A stretch of 17,890 nt of DNA from NCBI GenBank assembly GCA_026770615.1, contig MU631602.1, positions 141,886 to 159,775 of the forward strand. The letters are read 5' to 3'. This document shows, one piece after another, positions 6,673 to 14,842 of the stretch (positions within the stretch are counted from its first letter, which is position 1; each line of letters starts with the position of its first letter). Source of the DNA: Pavlovales sp. CCMP2436. Taxonomy: Eukaryota > Haptophyta > Pavlovophyceae > Pavlovales. The notes below the pieces were generated by a model. It saw nothing but the letters and a program-made list of their open reading frames with translations. It made no database searches and was not told the DNA's origin. Position numbers and translations under genes: made by a program.

Positions 6673-8796
6673 ATGTCGAACGTGTTTGGTAGAGTTTCGA
6701 TTACGGGGGCTAATTTCCCCGTCGTAGTCCCGCTCGTCACTAGTACGACCACCTTGACACGTTTTAGTCTAAACAGCCTCTCTTCTTCGCTGCAAAATCA
6801 AAACCAGACGCCCGATCCGGAAAAAACACTAGTCATCAGAATCCCGGCGACGACTCCCTCTGCAAACCTAATTCTTCCGTTCGACTCGGATAATTTTGGG
6901 TCCCCGCTAGATCTAGTTGCCGACCTGGAGCTTCCAAACGAGCTGGCAACCCCCGCCACAAAATCGGTAGGGGTGCAGTTCACGCTCGTCTAGGTCTCAT
7001 CGATTACAGAGGGCACGATATTCACACTCGGCGACACCCTCAAATTGCAAGACGAGACGATGAGTGATCCCCAGTTGTCCACGTTTAGGATGGACACTAA
7101 GGACGTGGGTGAATTTGTGGAGTATGCAATTGTAATCGTAAAGACCCCTGAATTGAACGTTTTCAATTCTAGAGTTTTCTTCTGGAATAGTAACGACACC
7201 CCAGCACAAATCATCGTAAAGTGGAACAACATTATGCAACCCACAATCGACGGGATAAGCTTCGGCCATGCGAGGCTGTCGTACAACTCGGATTTAAACA
7301 AATTTTCGGCGGTTTCCTTGGATAACCCTGCGTACGGTGCATATACAGGTGTCTTCTGGGTTTCGAAAAACCAAAGTGACGATGCAAGCAAGGATAGCCT
7401 CGGACTGCTCAGGACTCCATCGGGTGCCAACCCGAACTGGGCGACAAACATGGAACCTCGTCCATTTGCATACGCCGCGGGTGCTACAGGACCAGGTGTT
7501 AAAGTGGAGCTCTACATTACCGGGTCCAGTGGTATTTCTCCCCGCCAAATTAATTTTAATATCAAAAATCACGTAGCGACCGCAAACACAAAATACACCA
7601 TGCTTATATCAACTGCAAATGGTGTCGAAGTCTCATTTTTTGCGGGTTCTGTGGAAATTGCTCGTGATGAAGAGGTTGGCGAGCTTGCAACGATTTATTC
7701 GGGGATACATAGGCCAGTTATCCGGGTCTGTGGCTCCGAAATTACGAGCGGCGTGTACACGGGTGTTATCACACCTATCAACGTTCTCACAGTTTTGAGC
7801 AATACGGAGCGCGATCTTTCGCTCGCCGATTTCGACTATAAGACCATACAAGCATCCAAACCCGGGAACGCTTTTTTTCAAGGTTTATATGTTCAAAGCT
7901 CAAACGGTACGCCTGTTGACATTCTTAACTCTATTGAGCGATTGGATAGCAAAGTTTTCGGTACTCAAGAACATGTCGATCTTGTAAGCTGCTCTGCCAA
8001 CGACGGCTCGTGGCTCATAACGACAAGCAACACAGGTGCAGACGTTGAATGCCATATCACGCCCGCAGCCATATTGAATGTAAATAAGGAATCGCCAGAG
8101 TTCACCAACAATATTTCGATCAACAGCTCACCCGATTGGAGCAACTCATCAGGATGGAAGGTGGTTAGCAGCTCCACTTATCAGAACGCCATCGAGTTCG
8201 CGGCAAATAATGCATTTAATAAAAATACGATCACATTTTGGGGGAGTGCTGATGGGACCTTTACATCGGCAGGAGTTGGGAGTCAGTTTATAGGTATCGA
8301 ATACCCAACCGCCACAAAGTTGCATTCATTCCAAATAGATGGTGCAGCTCGTTACCCAGGAGTTACGGCCCTAGTCGAATTCAACATATCGGGATCAAAT
8401 ACCACGGTTTTTACATCAATTCAGAATTACATAAAAACCAACTGGGTTACCAATAATCCTGCTACGTTTCACATAACAGCTGATCACATACCTTACCGTT
8501 TCTACAGGTTAACCATCACGAAAGTGAGTGCCAACGGCTCCGCAGCCACCTATGTGACGGTACCCCAAATAACCTTCATCACCGGCTGGTCGATAGGAGC
8601 CACCTCGTTCCAAAGTGCACTGCCAGTTTCTACAAACCAGTTCAGGATCCTCATAGGTAACGTATACGGTCAGCTCTTAAATTTGATAGGAATTACGGCG
8701 TCGTTTGATTACAATATAATGCTAACTAAAAACAAACGTATAGTAAACAGTGGCCTTTACCGCTTGTCGTCAACCGGGCTTATAAAAGTAAGCTAA
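6673..8796 (+). pseudogene. fibre-like adhesin A with C-terminal discoidin (F5/8C)-like domain, one in-frame TAG
   Basis: One frame of 708 codons, stopped only by TAG at codon 107 (6991-6993); the downstream part from ATG 7045 is in the same frame. Codons 1-106 match the N-terminus of gene B (KTLVI, LPFD, NPLD/SPLD, LPNE patterns) and the similarity continues without a gap across the TAG (GTIFTLGDTL against GTVCAIGDTL). The N-terminal two thirds are Ser/Thr/Asn-rich beta sequence, as in attachment fibres. Residues about 472-640 resemble an F5/8C carbohydrate/lipid-binding domain: NNAFNKNTITFWGS, GIEYPTATKLHSFQI, FNISGSN, YRFYRLTITKVSANG. A short tail (GLYRLSSTGLIKVS) ends both paralogues. Expected role is receptor binding on the virion. 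The TAG would yield a 106-aa fragment plus possibly a 583-aa product from the internal ATG; a recent nonsense mutation, a sequencing error or readthrough are all open. Confidence 0.75.
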
Positions 8797-8831
8797 CACC
8801 AAAAAAACATCAAAAAAATTATACAACAATG

Positions 8832-8839
8832 GTATACAA
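8832..8839 (+). promoter_or_regulatory. GTATACAA element, fibre gene B
   Basis: GTATACAA, nine bases before the ATG at 8849, within a 35-base stretch that aligns with the leader of fibre gene A (A-run, AATTA, TACAACAATG, octamer, then TAG-ATG). The identical octamer and spacing in two diverged paralogues support function or recent common descent. Confidence 0.6.
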
Positions 8840-8848
8840 ATCAACTAG

Positions 8849-11029
8849 ATGGCAAGCGTTCTCGGAGGGCGTCGTTCTATCGGACCCTTGTCGTCAACTG
8901 CAACTTCATCCATTTCAGTCCCCCTCGCGACGAGCAGTGGCACTGCGACCCGCCTGAACCTGAGCGGTCTCTACGATGAGCAAAATCGAACAAGCGACAC
9001 TAAAAAGACCCTTGTCATCAAAAATCCGTCATCGACATCGACATCACCTTTAAATATGGTGCTCCCTTTCGATCAAAGCATTTACACAAACCCACTGGAC
9101 TTTGTAGCCGAGATGAAACTACCAAACGAAATGGCATATGATAACAAGTCTATCGGGGTGCGATTTGCGTACAGTACAGCCAGTCCGATAGCCGCGGGTA
9201 CCGTTTGTGCGATAGGCGACACTCTGGCTCTGGCGAACGAGGGAACGACGGCGGACTTGAAGGCATCCACATACACACTGAATATGCTCCACCCAACAGG
9301 TGCAGTTGCCTCTACAAATTACAGTATTCGTGTGATTAAAAACAACTCGAGTACATCAGTAAGCCGTGATTTCGTTTGGACCTCGCTCGACTCTCCATCG
9401 GTCGTCGTAACCAAGTGGCAAACACAGATGCGACCCACTATATCATCCGAGAGCTTCGGGTATTGTGTTTTCCAGTTCGATTCAGTCTCGAGCAAGTTCA
9501 GTGCGGCATATGACCGCGACCTGGCTTACGGTAGCTTTACCGACGTGTTTTACCAGGTAGACCGTGACTTTGGTGGCGTTGGAGACCAAAGTAAGAGGAC
9601 ACTCGGCCTTTTAATAACCAATTCGCCAAACTTGTTCTGGCAGACCAATATGGCGCTCCGTCCATTTCCAAACATCGCCCAGTGTGCTTACTACCGAGGA
9701 GGCGTGCTTATAGACGGTCGTAAACGCTTGGCGCTCGAAATAGTCGCAACAGGCTCTCTGGGCTAGACGAAGCGCCCTGTTCATTTTGATATAACTCGTC
9801 TGCTAGACGATTCGGCCCCCACCCCGTTCGAAGCCGACACCCTTTTTACGTTAATTGTCACTTCAACTGGCTTATTGTTCACAGTTGGTGATGTAGCAAT
9901 ATTGCGCACGCAGGAACCACTGGTGACTTTGGTCAATCACTATTCACTGGTCTATCGCCCGGTCGTGCGGGTCTCCGGTGACGTCTATAGTGGTGCCATA
10001 TCGCCGGTGACGCGGCTTCAGGTTATGTCAAACTCTGAGCGCCAACTTGTACTCTCTGATTTCATATTAATCGATACTGTACAAGCAACTACGACGGTTA
10101 ATGCGTCATTTCGGGACATATACGGACCCGCATCCAACCAGGCAACAATAAACGTAGTCAACACGATCGAGCGTCTCGACCACGAAATATTTGGATCTGA
10201 AGAGCATGTCGATCTCGTGAGCTTCGTGGCCTCAGATGACTCGTGGCTCGTCACAACAAGCAACACGGGTGCTGACATACAATACCGCATAACCCCCGCG
10301 TCTGCTGTAAACGTAAACAAAGAATCACCAGAATTTACCAACAACATTACTATTGTGTCCAGTCCAGACTGGAGCAACTCCTCGGGGTGGAGTGTGGTCA
10401 GTAGCTCTACTTATCAGAACGACGTTGATTTTGCAGCCAATAATGCGTTCAACAAAGACGTAATCACTTTCTGGGGAAGCTCAGAGGACACCTTCACGAC
10501 GGCCGGTGTCGGAAGCCAGTATTTAGGGATCGAGTACCCGACAGCCACAAAACTGCACTCGTTTCGCATAGATAGCGCAGCACGGTACCCTGGTGTTACG
10601 GCTCCTACAGAATTTAACATTTCGGGGTCAAACAGTACTGTTTTTACACCAATACAGAATTTCGTAAAAACCAACTGGGTTTCCAACAATCCAGTGACGT
10701 TTCACATAACAGCCGACCACCTGCCTTACCGATTCTACAGGTTGAATATCACAAAAGTGAGCGCGAACGGGACCGCGACCACCTATGTGTCGATACCTCA
10801 AATAACCTTTATTACCGGCTGGTCGATAGGCGCCACCAGATCACTAAGTACAGTACCAGTTTCTGCAAACCAGTTAAAAATTATATTGGGGAACGCGTAC
10901 GGGGAGCGGTTCGACTTTGTTGCAAATCCCGCTAGTTTTGAGTTTAGTCTGGTGCTAGTCAAAAACGGACACATAGTAAACAGCGGTATGTATCGCCTCA
11001 AGGCTGCAGGGCTTATAAAAACCAGCTAA
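8849..11029 (+). pseudogene. fibre-like adhesin B with C-terminal discoidin (F5/8C)-like domain, one in-frame TAG
   Basis: Second copy of the fibre gene: one frame of 727 codons interrupted only by TAG at codon 306 (9764-9766). It resumes in the same frame; the next ATG is at 9875. Flanking sequence aligns with gene A on both sides of the TAG (A: ITGSSGISPRQINF; B: VATGSLG then TKRPVHF), so the codon replaced a sense codon. The discoidin-like region (residues about 491-665) differs from gene A at about 30 of 174 positions by hand count, with no gap, while the N-terminal regions are much more diverged. Third-base differences are plentiful, so the copies are old and were kept under protein-level selection. 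Likely a second receptor-binding protein. Its 3' end leads into an A-rich leader before the lipase. Confidence 0.75.
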
Positions 11030-11090
11030 ACCAAAAAGACCAAAAAAAAGACCAAAAAGGCCAAAAAAAGGACAAAAAAAAGTCCACCCA
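11030..11090 (+). repeat. A-rich GACC/GGCC-AAAAA repeat, lipase leader
   Basis: Between fibre B and the lipase the plus strand reads as repeated (A)GACCAAAAA, GGCCAAAAAAA and GGACAAAAAAAA units. No GTATACAA box is present, so the lipase may be expressed with fibre B or from this A-tract leader. The pattern resembles the shorter A-runs that precede the fibre GTATACAA boxes. Confidence 0.55.
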
Positions 11091-11102
11091 CACCATAGCA
11101 CG

Positions 11103-11747
11103 ATGACCACTCAAAACAACTTCAAGCAAAACTCAACAGACCTTGCTAGGGCCACATACCTTCCACTGAACGAGGCCGAAAAATATGGGGAGTCGCTCGG
11201 GTACAAGTTAGATCGACAACTGTCTCAAGACAACACGATGGTCTTCATTGATAAAAAAACAGGCCAGCCCACCATCGCTCACCGTGGAAGTGTCACACCT
11301 CGAGACTGGTTGGTTGACGATGTTCTGATTGCGGCCGGGTCGAACCACGAGACACAGAGGCTCAGGCGAGCTCGTCAGATCATAGCCGCAGCCGAAGCAA
11401 AGTATAAAACAAAGAGCAATGCAGTCGGCCACAGCCTTGGTGGACGCCTCGCAGAATTGGCGGGTAGTGGAGGCGAAATAGTCACATTTAACCGGGCGGC
11501 GGGATTGGGTGACCTCGGACTCGGTCGAAATCAACCGAGCCGAAATGGATCGAGACAGACCAATGTACGCACCAAAATGGACGCTGTTTCGGCTCTCTCT
11601 AACCTCAATCGACGCCAAGCTGCCCCTCCCAACCAACCCCCGACCGTGGTAGTCCGCCAGCGAGACCAAGCAAATCGCTTTTTGCCAGGCCCGGTGAGAT
11701 TTCTGACAAATGTTGTAAAGGCACATAGCCTTGGAAATTTAAGGTGA
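11103..11747 (+). CDS. class-3-type lipase (alpha/beta hydrolase), probable entry enzyme
   Basis: 214 aa. The nucleophile elbow GHSLGG (109-114, Ser111) follows the helix-turn segment ARQIIAAAEAKYKTKSNAV, as in lipase class 3 proteins. AHRGS (59-63) fits the strand carrying the oxyanion-hole region. Asp160 in TKMDAVSAL and His208 in KAHSLGNL are well placed to complete the triad. There is no signal peptide or membrane segment. The protein is shorter than cellular class-3 lipases and has an Arg/Asn/Gln-rich insert (140-157). Lipases are recalled in some PLVs, and virion phospholipases (parvovirus VP1u, adintoviruses) help particles leave endosomes. Its location directly after the two adhesin genes fits a membrane-breach role, which is inferred. 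All catalytic residues are present and the frame is intact. Confidence 0.85.
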   Translation: MTTQNNFKQNSTDLARATYLPLNEAEKYGESLGYKLDRQLSQDNTMVFIDKKTGQPTIAHRGSVTPRDWLVDDVLIAAGSNHETQRLRRARQIIAAAEAKYKTKSNAVGHSLGGRLAELAGSGGEIVTFNRAAGLGDLGLGRNQPSRNGSRQTNVRTKMDAVSALSNLNRRQAAPPNQPPTVVVRQRDQANRFLPGPVRFLTNVVKAHSLGNLR

Positions 11748-11838
11748 AATCAGGGGCGATGAACCCACCGACTAGCATCGTAGGGCTAGGTGAAGACCAC
11801 TTTGGCAGAAGCTTGTGGTGGAGCTTGTGGTCGTGTTT

Positions 11839-11874
11839 GAGCTCTTGTTTGAGCTCTTGTTTGAGCTCGTGTTT
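11839..11874. repeat. 12-bp tandem repeat, three copies
   Basis: GAGCTCTTGTTT, GAGCTCTTGTTT, GAGCTCGTGTTT in direct succession, with a looser GAGCTTGTGG copy just upstream. It lies 90 bases after the lipase stop in the convergent spacer. Confidence 0.8.
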
Positions 11875-11941
11875 CGCACACTTGAAGTCACACTGCATCT
11901 ATTAGTTGCTGTTAGTTGCTGTTAGCTGTTGATATTTTAAT

Positions 11942-12220
11942 TCAAGATACACTGCAACACCTACTGTTATCGGGAGGTAATGCGGGCTGATATGTCGCGT
12001 TAGAGCTCGGGAAGAGGATTTGGCGGTTGGTTAAATTCAGCAACGCGTAGAATTCGGCGCTACACCATATCCACGAGTGGCGGTACACCCGGATAAAGTG
12101 AAAATCGGCTCTAAAAAAAAGATTTCGATCATGGGAAAAAGTACCCGTGATCGATGACTTGCTTGGAGATCTTTTTACATCGATGAGGCTTAGATTATGA
12201 GGCAATCCTATCCGATGCAT
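11942..12220 (-). CDS. possible 92-aa protein, doubtful
   Basis: An ATG-started frame in the convergent spacer, downstream of the 110-aa gene on the same strand, with an AT-rich leader (AATCTAATAAAAA directly before ATG). The protein is rich in Arg, His, Trp and Phe (FFRADFHFIRVYRHSWIW) and has no motif I recognise. A hairpin at 12125-12154 lies inside the frame. Size, position and odd composition make it equally likely to be a chance frame. Confidence 0.2.
   Translation of the reverse strand: MHRIGLPHNLSLIDVKRSPSKSSITGTFSHDRNLFFRADFHFIRVYRHSWIWCSAEFYALLNLTNRQILFPSSNATYQPALPPDNSRCCSVS
12125..12154. other. hairpin in convergent spacer
   Basis: TCGATCATGGG (12125-12135) pairs with CCCGTGATCGA (12144-12154) over 11 base pairs with one mismatch or wobble and an 8-base loop. 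Placed between convergent units, it could act at 3' ends or be accidental. Confidence 0.45.
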
Positions 12221-12317
12221 TTTTTTATTAGATTCGTAAGCTCTGTAAGCTGAGTTTCATGGATCTGAGGACTAGTAGTTGGATAGGCCACCACTGTAGT
12301 CATTACTTATCTATCTT

Positions 12318-12650
12318 TCAGTGGGGGATATTTTTTTTCTGCTGGAGCTCCATAAGACGGAGCAAAACCCGGGGTGTGTCGCACTCATCGAGGATCTCCT
12401 GCTCATCTTCGCAATTCACAACTCGCAGGGTTTGCTCGTCAGCCACGAACCGAACGAATGGGATTCTGCTATTGGTTGCTGACTCGATGAGATCGCTCTT
12501 GATGAGAAAGTTACCGTCGTCAACAGATTGCAGGACAACGTCAATGTCGCCAAAATTATAATGACCGAAAAGATCGCTATTCTCGTTGCGACGAGCCTTC
12601 CTGCCTGCGTTAAGCGACAGAAGGTTTTCGAATTCTGTGTTGATGCACAT
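12318..12650 (-). CDS. 110-aa protein of unknown function
   Basis: Unrecognised, but protein-like: an N-terminal Asn/Arg-rich part (NTEFENLL, NAGRKARRNENSD), then strand/helix alternation (DIDVVLQSVDDGNFLIKSDLIES, RIPFVRFVADEQTLRVVN) and an acidic helix (EDEQEILDE) before a Lys-rich end. No cysteine motif, membrane segment or catalytic signature is visible. The ATG at 12650 has its own leader with TAAATATCTC 23 bases upstream, matching the leader of the 177-aa gene at 17371. It is therefore probably a separately transcribed early gene rather than the tail of the helicase unit, whose stop lies 62 bases upstream. Confidence 0.6.
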   Translation of the reverse strand: MCINTEFENLLSLNAGRKARRNENSDLFGHYNFGDIDVVLQSVDDGNFLIKSDLIESATNSRIPFVRFVADEQTLRVVNCEDEQEILDECDTPRVLLRLMELQQKKNIPH

Positions 12651-12673
12651 GGCTGCTGGTTATACTGATGGCG

Positions 12674-12683
12674 GAGATATTTA
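12674..12683 (-). promoter_or_regulatory. TAAATATCTC element, 110-aa gene
   Basis: On the minus strand TAAATATCTC ends 23 bases before the ATG at 12650. The same ten bases, also preceded by CAA plus one or two bases, lie 25 bases before the ATG at 17371. Proposed early-promoter box, by recurrence at like spacing. Confidence 0.55.
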
Positions 12684-12712
12684 TTTGACCTGATCTTAAC
12701 GCATCCTCCTCC

Positions 12713-13813
12713 TCACTCCTCCTCGCCTTCATCCGTGTCGCTGTCGTCCACGAACATCGGGGGTGGGCACGGTGTCGAATTGGAGCGGGGTTGGGCCCTT
12801 TGCCCTTGCCCTTGCCCTCGCTCTTGTGACATATCGATGACAACGCACTCAACGCCAAGCTCCGCATAGTACTCCAAGTTCTCTCTACTCGGCGGAGAAG
12901 TCACCACGACTTCGATCACCTTGACCAGCTTCATGTTTCCGACTCCGACTCCAACTCCACCGACTCCACCGATAGTATCAAACACGGCCAGGTCGGCAAT
13001 GTAGCGGCCGTCTCCCACAGGGTACTCCTCTATGGCTCCTTGTCCTGCTGCTCTTGCAAGCCCGAATTGCCGAGCCTTCTCTGTTCGGTGTTCCACACCC
13101 TCACCCATGTACCGCGTCTCCTTGGAACTCGTAACAATAGCGAGCTGCTCGCGACACCGAACGCGACTGACTGCCACGTACAGCATTCTAACGTCCCAAA
13201 TCATGTTCATGTCGAGGTAGAGCTTGCCGCCTTCGAAAGTTATGCCCTGGTAGCTGTGTATGGTCGATGTGGGCGAGAACGTGATACCGACGCCTATGTG
13301 GGCTGTGAGATCCACACCGCCGAAAGTGGGTGCTAGCTTGTCCGCTCGGAAGCGTGTGCCATTGACCAGCACGGTCCCGCGAATCGTTTTTGTGCACTTC
13401 CACTCGAACTCGCCAGACGAAGCCCCACCAAAGTCGCTCGTAGCCAGCTCACGGGCATATGCGAGAGCCACTGAGCTATACGCTGTAAGAGGCTCCAAGT
13501 CGACCTCTGCCCCGCCCCTGCCCCCGCCCCCGCCACCTCCATCTCCATCGATCCCTATCTCGGTCCCTATCTCGATTCCTCCATAGATCCCTTCATCGCG
13601 CCCGCCGCCCTTTATCTTGGTGTGCCTTTTCACGTAGAGTTCGCGCTTCGCCGGGCTGGCAAAGTTGACATCCTCAAGCGTCTCTGCTGTCATGCACGTG
13701 CACTTCTCGATTGCCGACTGGCCGCAGTGTGGGCAGACGCGTGTAGCAGCGAGAATTACGTCACCGTTTTGCATCTCTTCACACACCTTGTAGACTGAGC
13801 TGTGCTGCTCCTC
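12713..13813 (-). pseudogene. replication locus, C-terminal part: SF1 helicase motifs V-VI, zinc-binding segment and nuclease-like domain
   Basis: The main frame runs from GTG 13786 (357 aa) and is open a little upstream to about 13813. Residues 18-31 hold CPHCGQSAIEKCTC, a CX2C-X7-CXC zinc-binding candidate. After a Gly/Asp-rich low-complexity insert (59-93) come helicase motif V, STIHSYQGITFE (174-185), and motif VI, YVAVSRVR (203-210), of the Pif1/RecD/Dda-like SF1B type. The C-terminus resembles a PD-(D/E)XK nuclease core: RYIADLAVFD (Asp265) and KVIEVVVTS (Glu292), with LEYYAELGVECVVIDM after it, similar in layout to CoiA-like nucleases; the usual catalytic Lys is Val, so activity is doubtful. 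An acidic tail (DDSDTDEGEEE) ends it. The neighbouring fragment 13756-14118 runs into it one frame over, so this is the 3' portion of a frameshifted gene. Confidence 0.75.
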
Positions 13814-14118
13814 TGTATCGCGTCGCAGATGAACTTGCGGGCCTCTATGACCGCGTCGACCGGATCCGCGCCGCCGTATCCACCCGCAAAGAAGAGGCCG
13901 CCAGAGGTGTTTGCTATCACGTATCGCAGCCCCTCCTGAATCGACATGAGCAAAGGGTCGCTTGTTCGTTTCACGCCCTCGACGTGGTAGCGACGTAGTC
14001 CTTCAAGGTTCATGCTCGCGCTGTCTACTGGCTGGCACTGCATCGGTACGCTCGTGAACGGGCAGTAGTCGCCGAGGAAGAACAGCCTCGCGCCCCATTC
14101 CCGAGCAAAGCCCTCAAT
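13756..14118 (-). pseudogene. replication locus, middle helicase fragment (motif III region)
   Basis: The frame is open from 14118 to the TAA at 13756, with no own start needed (first ATG 14043). It carries the strand ARLFFLGDYCPF (motif III position, GD present but the usual downstream Gln replaced by Pro) followed by PVDSASMNLEGLRRYHVEGVKR, as expected between motifs III and V of an SF1B helicase. A one-base difference near 14119-14124 separates it from the Walker A/B fragment upstream, and another near 13805-13820 separates it from the motif V-VI fragment. Its last 20 or so codons (after AIQ) are out-of-frame readout. Confidence 0.65.
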
Positions 14119-14704
14119 TTAATCGTTGTTGCTGCGTCAGCATGGTGGCTTCGTCGACGATGATGTTGGCTGGCGGGCGTCTGTTTAGGTCGCGCGTCCT
14201 CTCTTCGGTGAATACTCGGCCGCCAAGAAGTCGAGCATGGCACATGGTCTGTGTGAAGCCCTTTTTCAAAGCGTCCAGGCGAAGCAGGTGAGTGGGCGAG
14301 CAAAACACGGTATCAGTAAGGCTCCCGTCTAACACTGCAGCCAGTATAAGGGTGATTTTTCCTGAGCCGGCCGCACCAGTTATTATAGCTGGGAGTCCAG
14401 ATGCGGCTGTAAGCGGGCCGAGAAGCTCGTTGTTCCGGGGTTTGTAATACCCATTTTTATTCTCGTAGTCTGGTAGGTGAAATACAAGGTTGACGTGGTC
14501 GACTTTCAGGTTAGACAGGGTCGGTGTGGCTGCGACGTCGGGCATGGACCCGGTGCTTTTGATGATAAATGTTGGGAGCATAAGCCGCTTATAGTCGAGC
14601 TCTCGGTCCATCAAGCAGTAGAGGCCGTCAGTTACCAGCTCGAGACATGCAGGGAGTACAAATGCCTGACAAACGGCCTGCACCCGCTGGCAAGCGGTGA
14701 TATA
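14114..14704 (-). pseudogene. replication locus, SF1 helicase Walker A/B fragment
   Basis: The frame is open from 14704 to the TGA at 14114; the first GTG gives 189 aa from 14683. The strand and Walker A read PAIITGAAGSGKIT (98-111), and motif II reads NIIVDEATML (173-182). In all functional P-loops the Lys is followed by Ser or Thr; here it is Ile (codon ATC, one transition from ACC). Residues 124-160 (TDTVFCSPTHLLRLDALKKGF) fit motif Ia. The frame stops just after MLTQQQRLN, where SF1B helicases continue; the continuation is present one base out of phase. The N-terminal 60 residues (LVTDGLYCLMDRELDYKRLMLP) may belong to a linker from the upstream domain. Broken and probably inactive as read. 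Confidence 0.75.
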
Positions 14705-14842
14705 TTACCGGAGATCCATCGACACGCGCGGTGGCGCCCAAGCCAGCGCAGCCGACTAAGGCACGCAGCAGGCAATGGGCGACGCAGCGCTCAGACCAGC
14801 AAAACATTCAGAACAGTCAGACGCCAGCTTGAATCCCTATCA
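14704..14842 (-). other. scrambled junction in the replication locus
   Basis: Between the end of the N-terminal frame (TGA at 14842-14840, followed directly by TAG) and the helicase frame (opened after TAA at about 14705-14707), all three minus-strand frames contain stops. No start codon with a promoter-like leader is visible. Either two genes are separated by a spacer of about 140 bases, or several indels have destroyed the joining segment. The base composition also becomes more GC-rich here toward the helicase. Confidence 0.5.

Larger units (their letters stand above)
11748..12317. other. spacer between convergent gene sets with short tandem repeats
   Basis: The plus-strand virion genes end at 11747 and the minus-strand unit ends at 12318, so this stretch is tail-to-tail spacer. 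It holds three 12-base units GAGCTCTTGTTT (11839-11874), two to three TTAGTTGCTG copies (about 11900-11925), and a hairpin at 12125-12154. One 92-codon minus-strand frame is treated separately. No polyadenylation signal on either strand is obvious enough to call. Confidence 0.5.

Noticed and set aside
6985..9770. Canonical UAG-CARYYA translational readthrough
   Set aside because: The bases after the two TAG codons (GTC and ACG) do not fit that signal; other readthrough types remain possible but unsupported.
6673..11029. Alternative genetic code with TAG as sense
   Set aside because: TAG ends the capsid, penton, 429-aa and zinc-finger genes at natural positions, and the replication locus is broken by a TGA and by frameshifts, not only by TAG.
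11605..11898. 97-codon minus-strand frame with KQELKQELK repeat
   Set aside because: Overlaps the lipase 3' end on the other strand; its repeat is readout of the 12-bp tandem array.
11748..12317. tRNA or other structured RNA gene in the spacer
   Set aside because: Only one 11-bp hairpin is seen; no cloverleaf or conserved tRNA boxes could be recognised.
14025..14303. 92-codon minus-strand frame overlapping the helicase
   Set aside because: Arg/His/Ser-rich out-of-phase readout; the Walker B motif lies in the other frame over the same bases.
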